Of a DNA stretch of 64,000 bases, positions 24,654 through 33,602 are shown piece by piece. Position 1 is the stretch's first letter. Each line of letters begins with the position of its first letter. This DNA is from Irregularibacter muris (GTDB taxonomy: Bacteria > Bacillota > Clostridia > Eubacteriales > Garciellaceae): positions 1-64,000 of the forward strand of contig NZ_JANKAS010000001.1 in NCBI RefSeq assembly GCF_024622505.1, in the 5' to 3' direction. The translations under genes were made by a program, and so were the position numbers. The notes beneath the pieces are model-generated. The model saw nothing but the letters and a program-made list of their open reading frames with translations. It was not told the origin of the DNA and searched no databases.

Positions 24654-26573
24654 ATGATGTCAGAGAATGTTTTAGAGAGATTAGAAGGCCGTGTAAGTTA
24701 TCATGACTCAGTAGAAGAGATGCTAAAAAGAATTCGAGATGATGGACTATCCAGTGTATTTTCTCGATGGGAAGAGCAGGAAAAAATACGTTGTAAGTTT
24801 TGTCTCCAGGGAATGAGTTGTCAACTATGTTCCCAAGGTCCTTGCCGCATTAGCGAAAAGGCAGGAGCAGAAAAAGGTGTTTGTGGCATTGGCCCCGATG
24901 CCATGGCCATGAGAAATTTTCTCATGAGAAACATTATGGGGGCGGCTACTTATGGTCATCATGCCTTTGAAGCCTTTAGAACCCTCAAGGCAACTGCAGA
25001 GGGAAAAACATCTTTTAAAATCACCGATGAAGACAAACTAAAATGGATGTGTGAAAAGGTGGGCATTGATAGCAGCCAGGACATTAATCAAATGGCTATC
25101 CAACTAGCAGAATTTCTAGATGAAGAAATGAATGCTCATCCTGATAAAGAAAGTATTATGGTTAAAGCATTTGCTCCCAAAAAAAGAATTTCCCTATGGA
25201 AAGAACTTCATCTTTATCCAGGAGGAGTAAAACATGAAGTGGAAAATTCCATTGCTAGCTGTTTAACCAATGTGGATGGAGACTATGTGTCCTTGGCCAA
25301 AAAAGGTCTTCGGCTGGGATTATCTACTATTTATACCGCTCAAATTGGTTTAGAGATGGTGCAGGATATTCTCTTTGGTACTCCTATGCCCCATGAAGTA
25401 GATGTGGATTTAGGAATTATGGATCCTGACTATGTGAATATTGCCTTTAATGGCCACCAACCATGGATTGGGGTAGCTACCTTGCAAAAAGCAAAAATGG
25501 CAGAATATCAAGAAAGGGCAAGACAAGCTGGGGCAAAAGGTATTCGCGTGGTAGGCTCCATTGAAACAGGCCAAGAACTCCTCCAACGCTTTGAAATGGA
25601 TGATGTATTTGTAGGACTCATGGGCAATTGGCTAGCCATCGAACCCTTTCTTGCCACAGGCACAGTAGATGCCTTGGTCATGGAAGAAAACTGCTCTCCA
25701 CCAGCAATTGATCAATATGCAGAAAAATATCAAGTAGCTTTGATTAGTGTAAGTACTATTATTGGGGTACCAGGTACAGAACATGAAATGCCTTACTATC
25801 CAGCCAAGGCAGATGAAATGGCGGAGGAATGCATCAATGTTGCTATTGAAAACTTTAGAAAAAGACATAAAAAAATTGAACCTATGGTCCCTAAGCATAA
25901 GACCAAGGCCATGGCAGGATTTTCTACAGAGGCCGTATTAGGAGCCGTTGGAAATGACCTTAACGCTTTAGTAGATGTTATCGCTAAGGGACAGATTAAG
26001 GGAATTGTAGCCCTAGCCAACTGTGCCACCCTAAGAAATGGTCCCCATGATTGGAATACCGTCAATATCACTAAGGAAATGATTAAAAGAGATATTTTAG
26101 TAGTAGCTGCAGGTTGTGGTAATCATGGGTTAGAGGTAGCTGGATTATGTAATATGGACGCTGTTGAAATGGCAGGAGAGGGATTGAAGGGAGTATGTAA
26201 GGCTCTAGGTATACCTCCGGTATTAAGCTTTGGGACTTGTACGGATACTGGAAGAATATCCATGTTAGTCACAGCCTTAGCCGATCATTTAGATGTGGAT
26301 ATTTCAGATCTTCCCATTGCTGTTACTGCTCCAGAATGGATGGAACAAAAGGCTACCATTGACGGCATGTTTGCCGTAGCCTATGGAACCTATACCCATC
26401 TATCCCCTACACCCTTTGTCACAGGAGCTCCAAAACTCGTTAAACTTCTCACTGAAGAGGTAGAAGGGTTAACTGGAGGAAAAGTAGCTCTGGGAGATGA
26501 TCCTATAGAAGCTGCTAAAGGGATAGAGGAACATATTATGAAAAAGAGAAAAGCCATGGGATTACAAGTTTAA
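24654..26573 (+). CDS. cooS: anaerobic Ni-Fe-S carbon monoxide dehydrogenase, catalytic subunit
   Basis: 639 residues, the normal length for CooS. The N-terminal Cys cluster CKFCLQGMSCQLCSQGPCRI supplies the D- and B-cluster ligands. C-cluster ligands come from MEENCSPPAIDQY (with His in FNGHQPW), ANCATLRNGPHDW, GCGNHG and SFGTCTDTGR. It oxidises CO to CO2, passing electrons to ferredoxin, in the cytoplasm. GGAGGG precedes the ATG. No CooF ferredoxin, CooC maturation ATPase or acetyl-CoA synthase gene is next to it, so this is a stand-alone copy, perhaps for redox balance or CO detoxification. A strong terminator follows. Confidence 0.96.
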   Translation: MMSENVLERLEGRVSYHDSVEEMLKRIRDDGLSSVFSRWEEQEKIRCKFCLQGMSCQLCSQGPCRISEKAGAEKGVCGIGPDAMAMRNFLMRNIMGAATYGHHAFEAFRTLKATAEGKTSFKITDEDKLKWMCEKVGIDSSQDINQMAIQLAEFLDEEMNAHPDKESIMVKAFAPKKRISLWKELHLYPGGVKHEVENSIASCLTNVDGDYVSLAKKGLRLGLSTIYTAQIGLEMVQDILFGTPMPHEVDVDLGIMDPDYVNIAFNGHQPWIGVATLQKAKMAEYQERARQAGAKGIRVVGSIETGQELLQRFEMDDVFVGLMGNWLAIEPFLATGTVDALVMEENCSPPAIDQYAEKYQVALISVSTIIGVPGTEHEMPYYPAKADEMAEECINVAIENFRKRHKKIEPMVPKHKTKAMAGFSTEAVLGAVGNDLNALVDVIAKGQIKGIVALANCATLRNGPHDWNTVNITKEMIKRDILVVAAGCGNHGLEVAGLCNMDAVEMAGEGLKGVCKALGIPPVLSFGTCTDTGRISMLVTALADHLDVDISDLPIAVTAPEWMEQKATIDGMFAVAYGTYTHLSPTPFVTGAPKLVKLLTEEVEGLTGGKVALGDDPIEAAKGIEEHIMKKRKAMGLQV

Positions 26574-26581
26574 TCATTAAG

Positions 26582-26622
26582 AAAAAACAGGCGGTCTACT
26601 TACAAGACCGTCTGTTTTTTCT
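26582..26622. terminator. rho-independent terminator
   Basis: AAAAAACAGGCGGTC pairs with GACCGTCTGTTTTTT (one G·T) around a 9-nt loop. The A/T tails allow termination in both directions. Confidence 0.9.
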
Positions 26623-26716
26623 TAATGAGCGGGACTCTTTGTCTTTGCTGTTTACTCCCTTGATTTATGATACAATAAAAAGAACAACAAACAAGACAAC
26701 ATAAGGAGAGTCCAGA

Positions 26717-27781
26717 ATGACCCCAGAGAAAATCATTGAATTTCAACAGAAGCTTTTGCAATGGTACACAGAAAACGCCCGTATTCTGCCTTGGAGGGAG
26801 GATCCTTCTCCCTATAGGGTATGGATTTCTGAAATCATGCTCCAGCAAACCCGGGTAGAGACGGTAAAGCCTTATTTTGAACGATTTATAAAGGAAATCC
26901 CCACTATAGAAGACCTGGCTAAGCTCCCAGAGGATAGATTGTTAAAGCTGTGGGAAGGACTAGGCTATTATAGCCGAGCTAAAAACTTAAAAAAGGCCGC
27001 CCAGATGATTGTGGAAAAATTTCATGGACAACTCCCCTCTGATAGTAAATCTCTACAATCCTTACCGGGCATAGGACCTTATACTTCTGGAGCCATTTCC
27101 TCAATTGCCTTTGGGCAAAGAACACCGGCAATAGATGGCAATGTAATTCGAGTCATGGCCCGTATCCTGGCAGAGGAGAGAAATGTAGACGACCCTAAAG
27201 TCAAAAAAAATATAGAAAATGCCTTAGAGAGATTGCTCCCTGAACACTCAGTAGGGGATTTTAACCAAGCCCTTATGGAACTAGGTGCTACCCTATGTAT
27301 ACCTAAGGGGATGCCAAAGTGTTTACAATGTCCAGTAAATTCCTTCTGCAAGGGGTATTATCAGGATATGGCTCAATATCTTCCCCGAAAATCCCCTAAG
27401 AAGAAAAGAAAAATAGAGCAAAAAACCATAGAGGTGATGCAGTGGGAAGACAAATTTGCCCTAAGAAAACGTCCTGAAGAGGGATTGCTGTCTAATCTTT
27501 GGGAGTTTCCCCAAAGGGAAGGACATTTATCTCTGGAGCAATGCAAAAAAGAGATGAAAAAACACAATATAGAAGCCCGGAGAATCATCTCTCTACCTCC
27601 TTCTAAGCATATTTTTAGTCATATAGAATGGCATATGATAGGCTATCACATTCTCCTAGAAGAATGTCCTAAGAATATAGAATTGACCTGGGTGACTCCC
27701 GGGGAAATAAGGGAGAAGTATTCCCTACCCTCTGCCTTTAAGGCCTATTATGCTTTTATAGAACTCATTTCTGGAGAGTAA
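26717..27781 (+). CDS. mutY: A/G-specific adenine glycosylase MutY
   Basis: 354 residues. EIMLQQTRVETV near 36-47 holds the catalytic Glu, and LPGIGPYTSGAISSIAFGQRTPAIDGNVIRV is the helix-hairpin-helix with the catalytic Asp. Four Cys (CIPKGMPKCLQCPVNSFC) bind the [4Fe-4S] cluster. The C-terminal 120 residues form the NUDIX-like domain that recognises 8-oxoguanine. The enzyme removes adenine mispaired with 8-oxoG. GGAGAG precedes the ATG. It is monocistronic as far as can be seen, with a likely -10 (TACAAT) at about 26670. Confidence 0.96.
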   Translation: MTPEKIIEFQQKLLQWYTENARILPWREDPSPYRVWISEIMLQQTRVETVKPYFERFIKEIPTIEDLAKLPEDRLLKLWEGLGYYSRAKNLKKAAQMIVEKFHGQLPSDSKSLQSLPGIGPYTSGAISSIAFGQRTPAIDGNVIRVMARILAEERNVDDPKVKKNIENALERLLPEHSVGDFNQALMELGATLCIPKGMPKCLQCPVNSFCKGYYQDMAQYLPRKSPKKKRKIEQKTIEVMQWEDKFALRKRPEEGLLSNLWEFPQREGHLSLEQCKKEMKKHNIEARRIISLPPSKHIFSHIEWHMIGYHILLEECPKNIELTWVTPGEIREKYSLPSAFKAYYAFIELISGE

Positions 27782-27915
27782 CATCATGCCCCATCTTAAA
27801 AACTTCCCCCTTTACCCTCCTAAAGGAATTCTGGTCAAAGAGATATTTTCCCATGGCAGAATAGACTTTATGATATAATAAAATAGATTCCATAAAGGGT
27901 GGTGTAGTTGTAGTA

Positions 27916-29448
27916 ATGAAGTCTGTTGTATCTTTAAAATCATTAAAAACTTTTAATAAAAGATTAGTTCTAGATGGGATAGTGGTGGGGATGGCTGGAG
28001 GTTTTTTCTCCATATCCTATAGATATGTACTAGGCTATCTAAATCAGTTAAGAGAAAGAATCTTAGATAAACCTCAGGGAGGAATAATTCTTCTATGGGG
28101 AGTGCTTCTCTTGATGGCAGCATATGGGGTCTATAGACTACTAAAATTTGAACCCCTAAGTAGTGGAAGCGGCATACCCCAAGTGCAGGGGGAGTTGTTG
28201 GGAGCTTTTCACATGAATCCCAAAAGAATTTTGTTCTCCAAGTTTTTAGGGGGTAGTCTTGCTGGCTTTGCTGGATTGTCCTTAGGAAGAGAAGGACCTT
28301 CTATTCAAATAGGGGCTAGCATAGGGAAAATATGCTCTACATTAATGCATAGAAATCCCACAGAAAAAAGATATATGATCAGCGCAGGAGCTAGTGCAGG
28401 CCTATCGGCTGCCTTCAATGCTCCTATTTCAGGAGTGCTCTTTGTATTAGAAGAAATGCACAAAAGTGTTTTTCCTATCATTTTAATTCCTACTTTTATT
28501 GCATCGGTAATCGCTGACTTTTTATCTAAGAATATTTTTGGTTTGGCTCCAGCTTTTGCCTTTTCTATTTCCATGGCTTTGCCTTTGTCTTATTATTTTC
28601 ATTGTTTATTATTAGGGGTTTTTGTAGGAGCAATAGGAGTAATTTTTAATAAGACCTTACTGGGCTTTCAAGCTCAATATAAAAAAGCATCGGTACATCC
28701 TTATATAAAAATTCTTGCCCCTTTTTTGGCAGCGGGTCTTTTAGGATATAGTTTTGTCTTCCTATTAGGAGGAGGACATAACCTCATTGAAAATTTGATC
28801 TCCACAGACAATACCTTGGGTTTTCTTATTTTATTATTGGTAGGGAAATTGATATTTACCTGTTTTTGCTATGGAAGCTCTGTGCAAGGGGGGATATTCC
28901 TTCCTGTATTGGTGCTAGGTGCTATATCGGGCTCCTTATATTTTAAGATTTTTTCCCTTTTCGGGGGGATGGAGAATACATATCTAGCAAATTTCGTCAT
29001 ATTAGCCATGGCAGGAATACTTACTTCTGTTATTCGATCTCCTATTTTATCTATATTATTGGTAACCGAAATGACGGGAAGCTTCCAGCACATCCTTAGT
29101 CTATGTATTGTTTCTATCGTAGCCTATCTGGTGGCAGAATCCTTAAATTGTAAACCCATATATGAATCCCTTTTAAATCCTATGATTACAAAGAAAATAG
29201 ATGGGGAAGATTATAAAGAAAGAACTGTATTTGAGACCCGAGTAAATTTGGATTCTCCCTTCCTCTCCAAAAGACTACGGGATATGGGGATTCCCCAAAA
29301 CACCTTACTTTTGTCCATTTATAGACAGGAGAAAGAAGTTCTTCCCAGAGGAGATACTATAATCCAAATGGGGGATGTCCTTACCGTAATGACCGATGAG
29401 GGACATCTTTTAGAGGCAAAGACCTTTTTTAGAGGAGAGGCAGTATAA
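27916..29448 (+). CDS. ClC-type chloride channel/transporter with C-terminal TrkA_C domain
   Basis: 510 residues. The selectivity motifs are intact: GSGIPQV, GREGPSIQIGA (the gating-Glu position is present) and GGIFLPVLVLG. About ten intramembrane helices fill residues 20-420. The last 75 residues form a TrkA_C (RCK_C) domain (RVNLDSPFLSKRLRDMGIP...GDVLTVMTDEG), which in other transporters binds a nucleotide or ligand; CBS domains are the more usual partner of ClC proteins. The retained gating Glu favours Cl-/H+ exchange. It stands alone between mutY and topB, with a hairpin after it. Confidence 0.93.
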   Translation: MKSVVSLKSLKTFNKRLVLDGIVVGMAGGFFSISYRYVLGYLNQLRERILDKPQGGIILLWGVLLLMAAYGVYRLLKFEPLSSGSGIPQVQGELLGAFHMNPKRILFSKFLGGSLAGFAGLSLGREGPSIQIGASIGKICSTLMHRNPTEKRYMISAGASAGLSAAFNAPISGVLFVLEEMHKSVFPIILIPTFIASVIADFLSKNIFGLAPAFAFSISMALPLSYYFHCLLLGVFVGAIGVIFNKTLLGFQAQYKKASVHPYIKILAPFLAAGLLGYSFVFLLGGGHNLIENLISTDNTLGFLILLLVGKLIFTCFCYGSSVQGGIFLPVLVLGAISGSLYFKIFSLFGGMENTYLANFVILAMAGILTSVIRSPILSILLVTEMTGSFQHILSLCIVSIVAYLVAESLNCKPIYESLLNPMITKKIDGEDYKERTVFETRVNLDSPFLSKRLRDMGIPQNTLLLSIYRQEKEVLPRGDTIIQMGDVLTVMTDEGHLLEAKTFFRGEAV

Positions 29449-29481
29449 AGAAAAAAGGATAGTTTGAAAAAGAAATAAAGG

Positions 29482-29528
29482 ATAGCCGCTGATCACTAAC
29501 TCTTGGGGGATTGATCAACGGTTATTTT
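29482..29528 (+). terminator. probable terminator after the ClC gene
   Basis: ATAGCCGCTGATCA pairs with TGATCAACGGTTAT (one mismatch, one G·T) across a 16-nt loop, followed by TTTTG. Confidence 0.6.
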
Positions 29529-29581
29529 GTAAAATGGACAGGAAAAGTTTTCTACAAGAACCAGGAGAAAGGTTTGATGAA

Positions 29582-31747
29582 ATGAAAAAATTAGTATTGG
29601 CAGAAAAGCCTTCTGTAGGAAGGGATATTGCCAAGGTTTTAAAATGTACGCAAAATAATAATGGTTATATAGAAGGCAAACAGTATATCGTTACCTGGGC
29701 TTTAGGTCATCTGGTGACTTTAGCTGAACCCGAGGACTATAGTGAAAAATATAAACAATGGTCTATAGAGGATCTCCCCCTATTGCCCTCTCCTTTGAAA
29801 TTAGAGGTCATTAAGAAAACAGGAAAGCAATTCCATACAGTAAAAAAATTAATGTATAGAAAAGACATAGGGGAGATTGTCATTGCCACTGACGCTGGTC
29901 GAGAAGGGGAATTGGTAGCCCGATGGATTCTCGAAAAAGCTCAGGTAAAAAAACCTTTAAAACGCCTTTGGATATCCTCGGTCACCGATAGAGCTATTCA
30001 AGAAGGCTTTCAAAAACTACAGGATGGCCGAAAATACGAAAATCTTTATTCTTCAGCCATAGCCCGGGCAGAAGCTGATTGGTATGTAGGCATTAACGCC
30101 ACTCGGGCCCTAACCTGTAAATACAATGCCCAATTGTCCTGTGGTAGGGTACAGTCTCCTACCTTAGGCATTATTGCCCAGAGAGAAGAGGAAATTAGAA
30201 ACTTCAAACCGAGAACCTACTACGGAATAGAGGCCCAAGTGCAAGGCGTAAAATTCACCTGGCAAAGAGGCAGTACCTTTGATCAAGATAAACTCAAAAA
30301 GATACTCCATGAAATAAAAGATGAGAAACTAGAAGTGGTAAAAGTAGAAAAGAGGTCCAAAAAAAGTTTTGCCCCATCCTTATTTGATCTAACAGAATTA
30401 CAGAGAGAAGCCAATAAACGTTATGATTTTTCCGCCAAGGAAACCCTAGGGATTATGCAAAATCTTTATGAAAGGCATAAACTCTTGACCTATCCCCGTA
30501 CAGATTCTAGATACCTTACGGATGATATGGTGGACACCTTAGAAGAAAGAGTAAAATCCAGTGCAGTAGGACCTAACTCTTCCTATGGAGGAAAGATTTT
30601 AAGAAGACCTATTAAGGGGGCAAAATCCTTTGTAGATAATAGTAAAGTATCGGACCATCATGCTATTATCCCTACAGAACAGCGAGTATTTTTAGAGGAT
30701 CTTTCTGATAAAGAAAGGAAAATCTATGATATGGTGGTCAAAAGATTTTTTGCCGTGCTTTTCCCTCCCTATGAATATGAAGAAGTGACTATAGAGGGAA
30801 AAATAGGGCAAGAGTCCTTTATAGCCAAAGGGCAAAGAACCATTGCTTTAGGTTGGAAAGAAATCTATGATAGAGAAATGCAAGAGGAAAATATCCAAAA
30901 TCTAAAAGCTTTATCCGCTTTTGAAAAGGGCAATGCAGTGAAGGTTACCTCAATAAATCAAACCAGCGGACAAACTAAACCACCGGCTCCTTTTAATGAA
31001 GGGACTTTGCTTTCAGCCATGGAGAATCCAGTGAAATATATGGAAAACAGTAAAGGAAGGTTAGCGAAAACCCTTAGTGAAACAGGGGGATTGGGTACGG
31101 TAGCTACCCGGGCAGATATTATAGAAAAACTTTTCAATAGTTTTCTCATTGAAAAAAGAGGGAAAGATATCCTCATTACCTCTAAGGGAAAACAACTATT
31201 GGATTTAGTGCCCGAGGATTTAAAATCCCCAGAAATGACTGGTATTTGGGAACAAAAGCTGGAAAAAATATCTAAAGGTGACTTGAAGAAAAATGCCTTT
31301 TTAGAGGAAATCAAAAAATACACTAAGGATATTGTAAGGGAGATTAAAAACAGTGAAGAGAAATTTAGGCACGACAATATCACCGGCAACCGCTGTCCTG
31401 ATTGTAATAAATTTATGCTAGAGGTAAAAACCAAAAAAGGAAAAATGCTAATCTGTCAAGATCGAGAATGTGGACATAGAGAATCCCTAGCAAAAATCAC
31501 CAATGCAAGATGTCCCAATTGTCATAAGAAATTAGAACTCCGGGGACAAGGGGAGGGACAGATCTTTGTTTGTAAATGTGGATACAAGGAAAAACTATCT
31601 AGCTTTAATAAAAGAAAGAAAAAAGAAAATACTGGTATATCCAAAAGAGATGCCCAAAAATATATGAAAAAGCAAAAGGAAGAAGCAAAAGCACCCATTA
31701 ACTCTGCTTTGGCGGATGCCTTGGCAAAATTGAAATTGGACAAATAA
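29582..31747 (+). CDS. topB: DNA topoisomerase III
   Basis: About 721 residues from the ATG at 29582 (KKLVLAEKPSVGRDIAKVL is the typical N-terminus; GGAGAAAGG lies upstream). An in-frame ATG at 29534 adds 16 unconserved residues. The Toprim domain has the Glu of LAEKPS and the Asp-x-Asp-like TDAGREGEL. The catalytic Tyr is in LLTYPRTDSRYLT. Two Cys-rich C-terminal elements (CPDCNKFM...CQDREC and CPNCHKKLE...CKC) look like zinc ribbons. The enzyme relaxes and decatenates single-strand-containing DNA. This is a chromosomal TopB by length and no conjugation genes are near. Confidence 0.95.
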   Translation: MKKLVLAEKPSVGRDIAKVLKCTQNNNGYIEGKQYIVTWALGHLVTLAEPEDYSEKYKQWSIEDLPLLPSPLKLEVIKKTGKQFHTVKKLMYRKDIGEIVIATDAGREGELVARWILEKAQVKKPLKRLWISSVTDRAIQEGFQKLQDGRKYENLYSSAIARAEADWYVGINATRALTCKYNAQLSCGRVQSPTLGIIAQREEEIRNFKPRTYYGIEAQVQGVKFTWQRGSTFDQDKLKKILHEIKDEKLEVVKVEKRSKKSFAPSLFDLTELQREANKRYDFSAKETLGIMQNLYERHKLLTYPRTDSRYLTDDMVDTLEERVKSSAVGPNSSYGGKILRRPIKGAKSFVDNSKVSDHHAIIPTEQRVFLEDLSDKERKIYDMVVKRFFAVLFPPYEYEEVTIEGKIGQESFIAKGQRTIALGWKEIYDREMQEENIQNLKALSAFEKGNAVKVTSINQTSGQTKPPAPFNEGTLLSAMENPVKYMENSKGRLAKTLSETGGLGTVATRADIIEKLFNSFLIEKRGKDILITSKGKQLLDLVPEDLKSPEMTGIWEQKLEKISKGDLKKNAFLEEIKKYTKDIVREIKNSEEKFRHDNITGNRCPDCNKFMLEVKTKKGKMLICQDRECGHRESLAKITNARCPNCHKKLELRGQGEGQIFVCKCGYKEKLSSFNKRKKKENTGISKRDAQKYMKKQKEEAKAPINSALADALAKLKLDK

Positions 31748-31758
31748 AACCAAGCTGG

Positions 31759-31798
31759 GGAAGGTTTTGTCTGTATGATTTTATAGAAAAAACCTTCC
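31759..31798 (+). terminator. possible terminator after topB
   Basis: GGAAGGTTTT and AAAACCTTCC form a 10-bp stem with a 20-nt loop. The following TGTTGTTTAT is only moderately T-rich. Confidence 0.5.
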
Positions 31799-31883
31799 TG
31801 TTGTTTATAAATAAATCTTTCAATAGGAGATAATCATACTGTCAAAATATTTTACAACTGCTCTATCTTAAAGGGGGGATTCT

Positions 31884-33266
31884 ATGCAAACCAAAGATCT
31901 TCATCATATTAAGAAAGCCTTTAAAGAGACAGACGTTATATGTATCATTGATAAAGAGGGGAAAATTCTTTATTACAATAACTATAATGATATTCATAAT
32001 AAATTGGGTACTGAAGACGTCGTAGGAAAGCCATTATTGGAGGTCTATCCATGGCTTACTGAAGAGACGAGTACGGCATTAAATGTTCTTAGGACGGGTC
32101 AAGCCATTATTAACCAACCCCAAGTAGTGCAGCTAGGGGATGGTACAGACGTAAATGCTATTAATACAGCCTTTCCCTTAAAGAATAAGGAAGGGATTTT
32201 AGGTGCGGTTTCCTTATCCTATGATATTAATTCTATTACTACCCCACCAGTACCCAAATCCCTAAAATCAAGAAAACATAATTTAGGAGCAAGATACACC
32301 TTTGAGGATATCATTACTCAAAATGCAGATATGATCGGCATTATCAATCGGTTAAAAAAAGTATCCAAACATAATTCAAATATATTTATTTATGGGGAAA
32401 CAGGTACGGGTAAGGAATTATTTGTTCATGCTATACACAATGCAAGCAGAAGATCTTCTATGCCTTTTATTTCTCAGAACTGTGCAGCCATACCCGAGAC
32501 CCTCATGGAAAGTCTTATCTTTGGGACGGTAGAGGGAAGTTTTACAGGGGCGGTAAACAAAAAAGGATTATTTGAATTAGCAAATGGAGGAACCATTTTT
32601 CTAGATGAAATCAATTCTATGCCTCTAAGTCTACAGGCAAAGTTATTAAGAGTTATTGAAGATCGTAAGGTACGCAGAATTGGTGGAAATGCCGAATTTG
32701 AAACAGATGTTAGAATCATTGCTTCTACCAATGAACCCCCTGATAAACTATTGAAAAACAATAAATTTAGACGGGACTTGTTCTATAGGCTTAGTGTTGT
32801 CAACACTGAAATTCCCCCCTTGAGAGAACGTAAGGGAGATATTCAATTATTATGTAATCACTTTATTCATGAATTTAATAGAATGTTTGAGGAAAATGTA
32901 AAAGGATTAGAAGCACAAGTAAAAAAGCTTTTTATGCAATATCATTGGCCAGGGAATATAAGGGAGTTTAAAAATTGTATAGAGGGCGCCTTTAACAGTG
33001 TAGAGGGAAATTTAATTCTACTACAGGATATCCCCTCCTATATTGGTAAAAGTCATAGGATTGAAATGAATGATGATGGTATTGATTTCAAGATTCAGAA
33101 GGAACTCTCCCTGCGGGAAAATACTGAGGTCTTAGAGAAATATTTAATTGTAGAAGCATTAAAAAAAGCAGAGAAAAACATTACCAGGGCTTCAAATCTA
33201 TTGGAGATACCTAGACAGTCTTTATATAACAAGTTAAAAAAATATGATATCTCTCAACAAGAGTAA
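31884..33266 (+). CDS. sigma-54-dependent activator with PAS sensor domain
   Basis: 460 residues in three domains. A PAS domain (about 10-115) probably senses a small ligand. The AAA+ domain (about 138-375) has Walker A GETGTGKELF and a GSFTGA loop, the contact to sigma-54 (usual form GAFTGA; the Ala-to-Ser change occurs in active members). The Fis-type helix-turn-helix lies at the end (NITRASNLLEIPRQSLYNKL). GGGGGG precedes the ATG. A terminator hairpin follows, and about 145 bp later lies a near-perfect -24/-12 promoter for the catabolic operon. It is therefore the obvious activator of that operon, with an enhancer expected in the intervening 150 bp. Confidence 0.95.
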   Translation: MQTKDLHHIKKAFKETDVICIIDKEGKILYYNNYNDIHNKLGTEDVVGKPLLEVYPWLTEETSTALNVLRTGQAIINQPQVVQLGDGTDVNAINTAFPLKNKEGILGAVSLSYDINSITTPPVPKSLKSRKHNLGARYTFEDIITQNADMIGIINRLKKVSKHNSNIFIYGETGTGKELFVHAIHNASRRSSMPFISQNCAAIPETLMESLIFGTVEGSFTGAVNKKGLFELANGGTIFLDEINSMPLSLQAKLLRVIEDRKVRRIGGNAEFETDVRIIASTNEPPDKLLKNNKFRRDLFYRLSVVNTEIPPLRERKGDIQLLCNHFIHEFNRMFEENVKGLEAQVKKLFMQYHWPGNIREFKNCIEGAFNSVEGNLILLQDIPSYIGKSHRIEMNDDGIDFKIQKELSLRENTEVLEKYLIVEALKKAEKNITRASNLLEIPRQSLYNKLKKYDISQQE

Positions 33267-33310
33267 AAATGTACAGTTGTCAATAAAATTGACAACTGTA
33301 CATTTTTTTT
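33265..33310. terminator. terminator; possible upstream activator palindrome
   Basis: AAAAATGTACAGTTGTCAA pairs perfectly with TTGACAACTGTACATTTTT around TAAAA, followed by more T. It certainly looks like a terminator for the activator gene. Its core dyad TGTACAGTTGTCAA lies about 100-130 bp before the sigma-54 promoter, where an enhancer would be, so it could serve both roles. Confidence 0.85.
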
Positions 33311-33411
33311 GCAAAAAAGCAGCATAGAAAAGCTTAGAATTTTCTGTTTCAAATATCCCAAAACCATTGAGGTTGTAATCCTTATCATGAGTTTTGACAA
33401 ATTTTAGATGA

Positions 33412-33426
33412 TGGCACGGAATTTGC
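33412..33426 (+). promoter_or_regulatory. sigma-54 (-24/-12) promoter
   Basis: TGGCACGGAATTTGC matches the consensus TGGCAC-N5-TTGC at every fixed position. It lies about 190 bp before the first ATG of the catabolic operon and right after the sigma-54 activator gene. Confidence 0.9.
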
Positions 33427-33602
33427 TTATTAATTCTATATAGAGTTATTTGCATGGATAACTTTATGAACTTATTGTACCGAGTAGGAGTTCTTACCAA
33501 CATCTTGAACAAGGGGGGAATCCTTTAGTCAGCACAATAAAGATTAGAGGAACGACTCAAAATCAAATGCTTAAAAACATAAAAAAGAAGGGAGTTGGAA
33601 TT

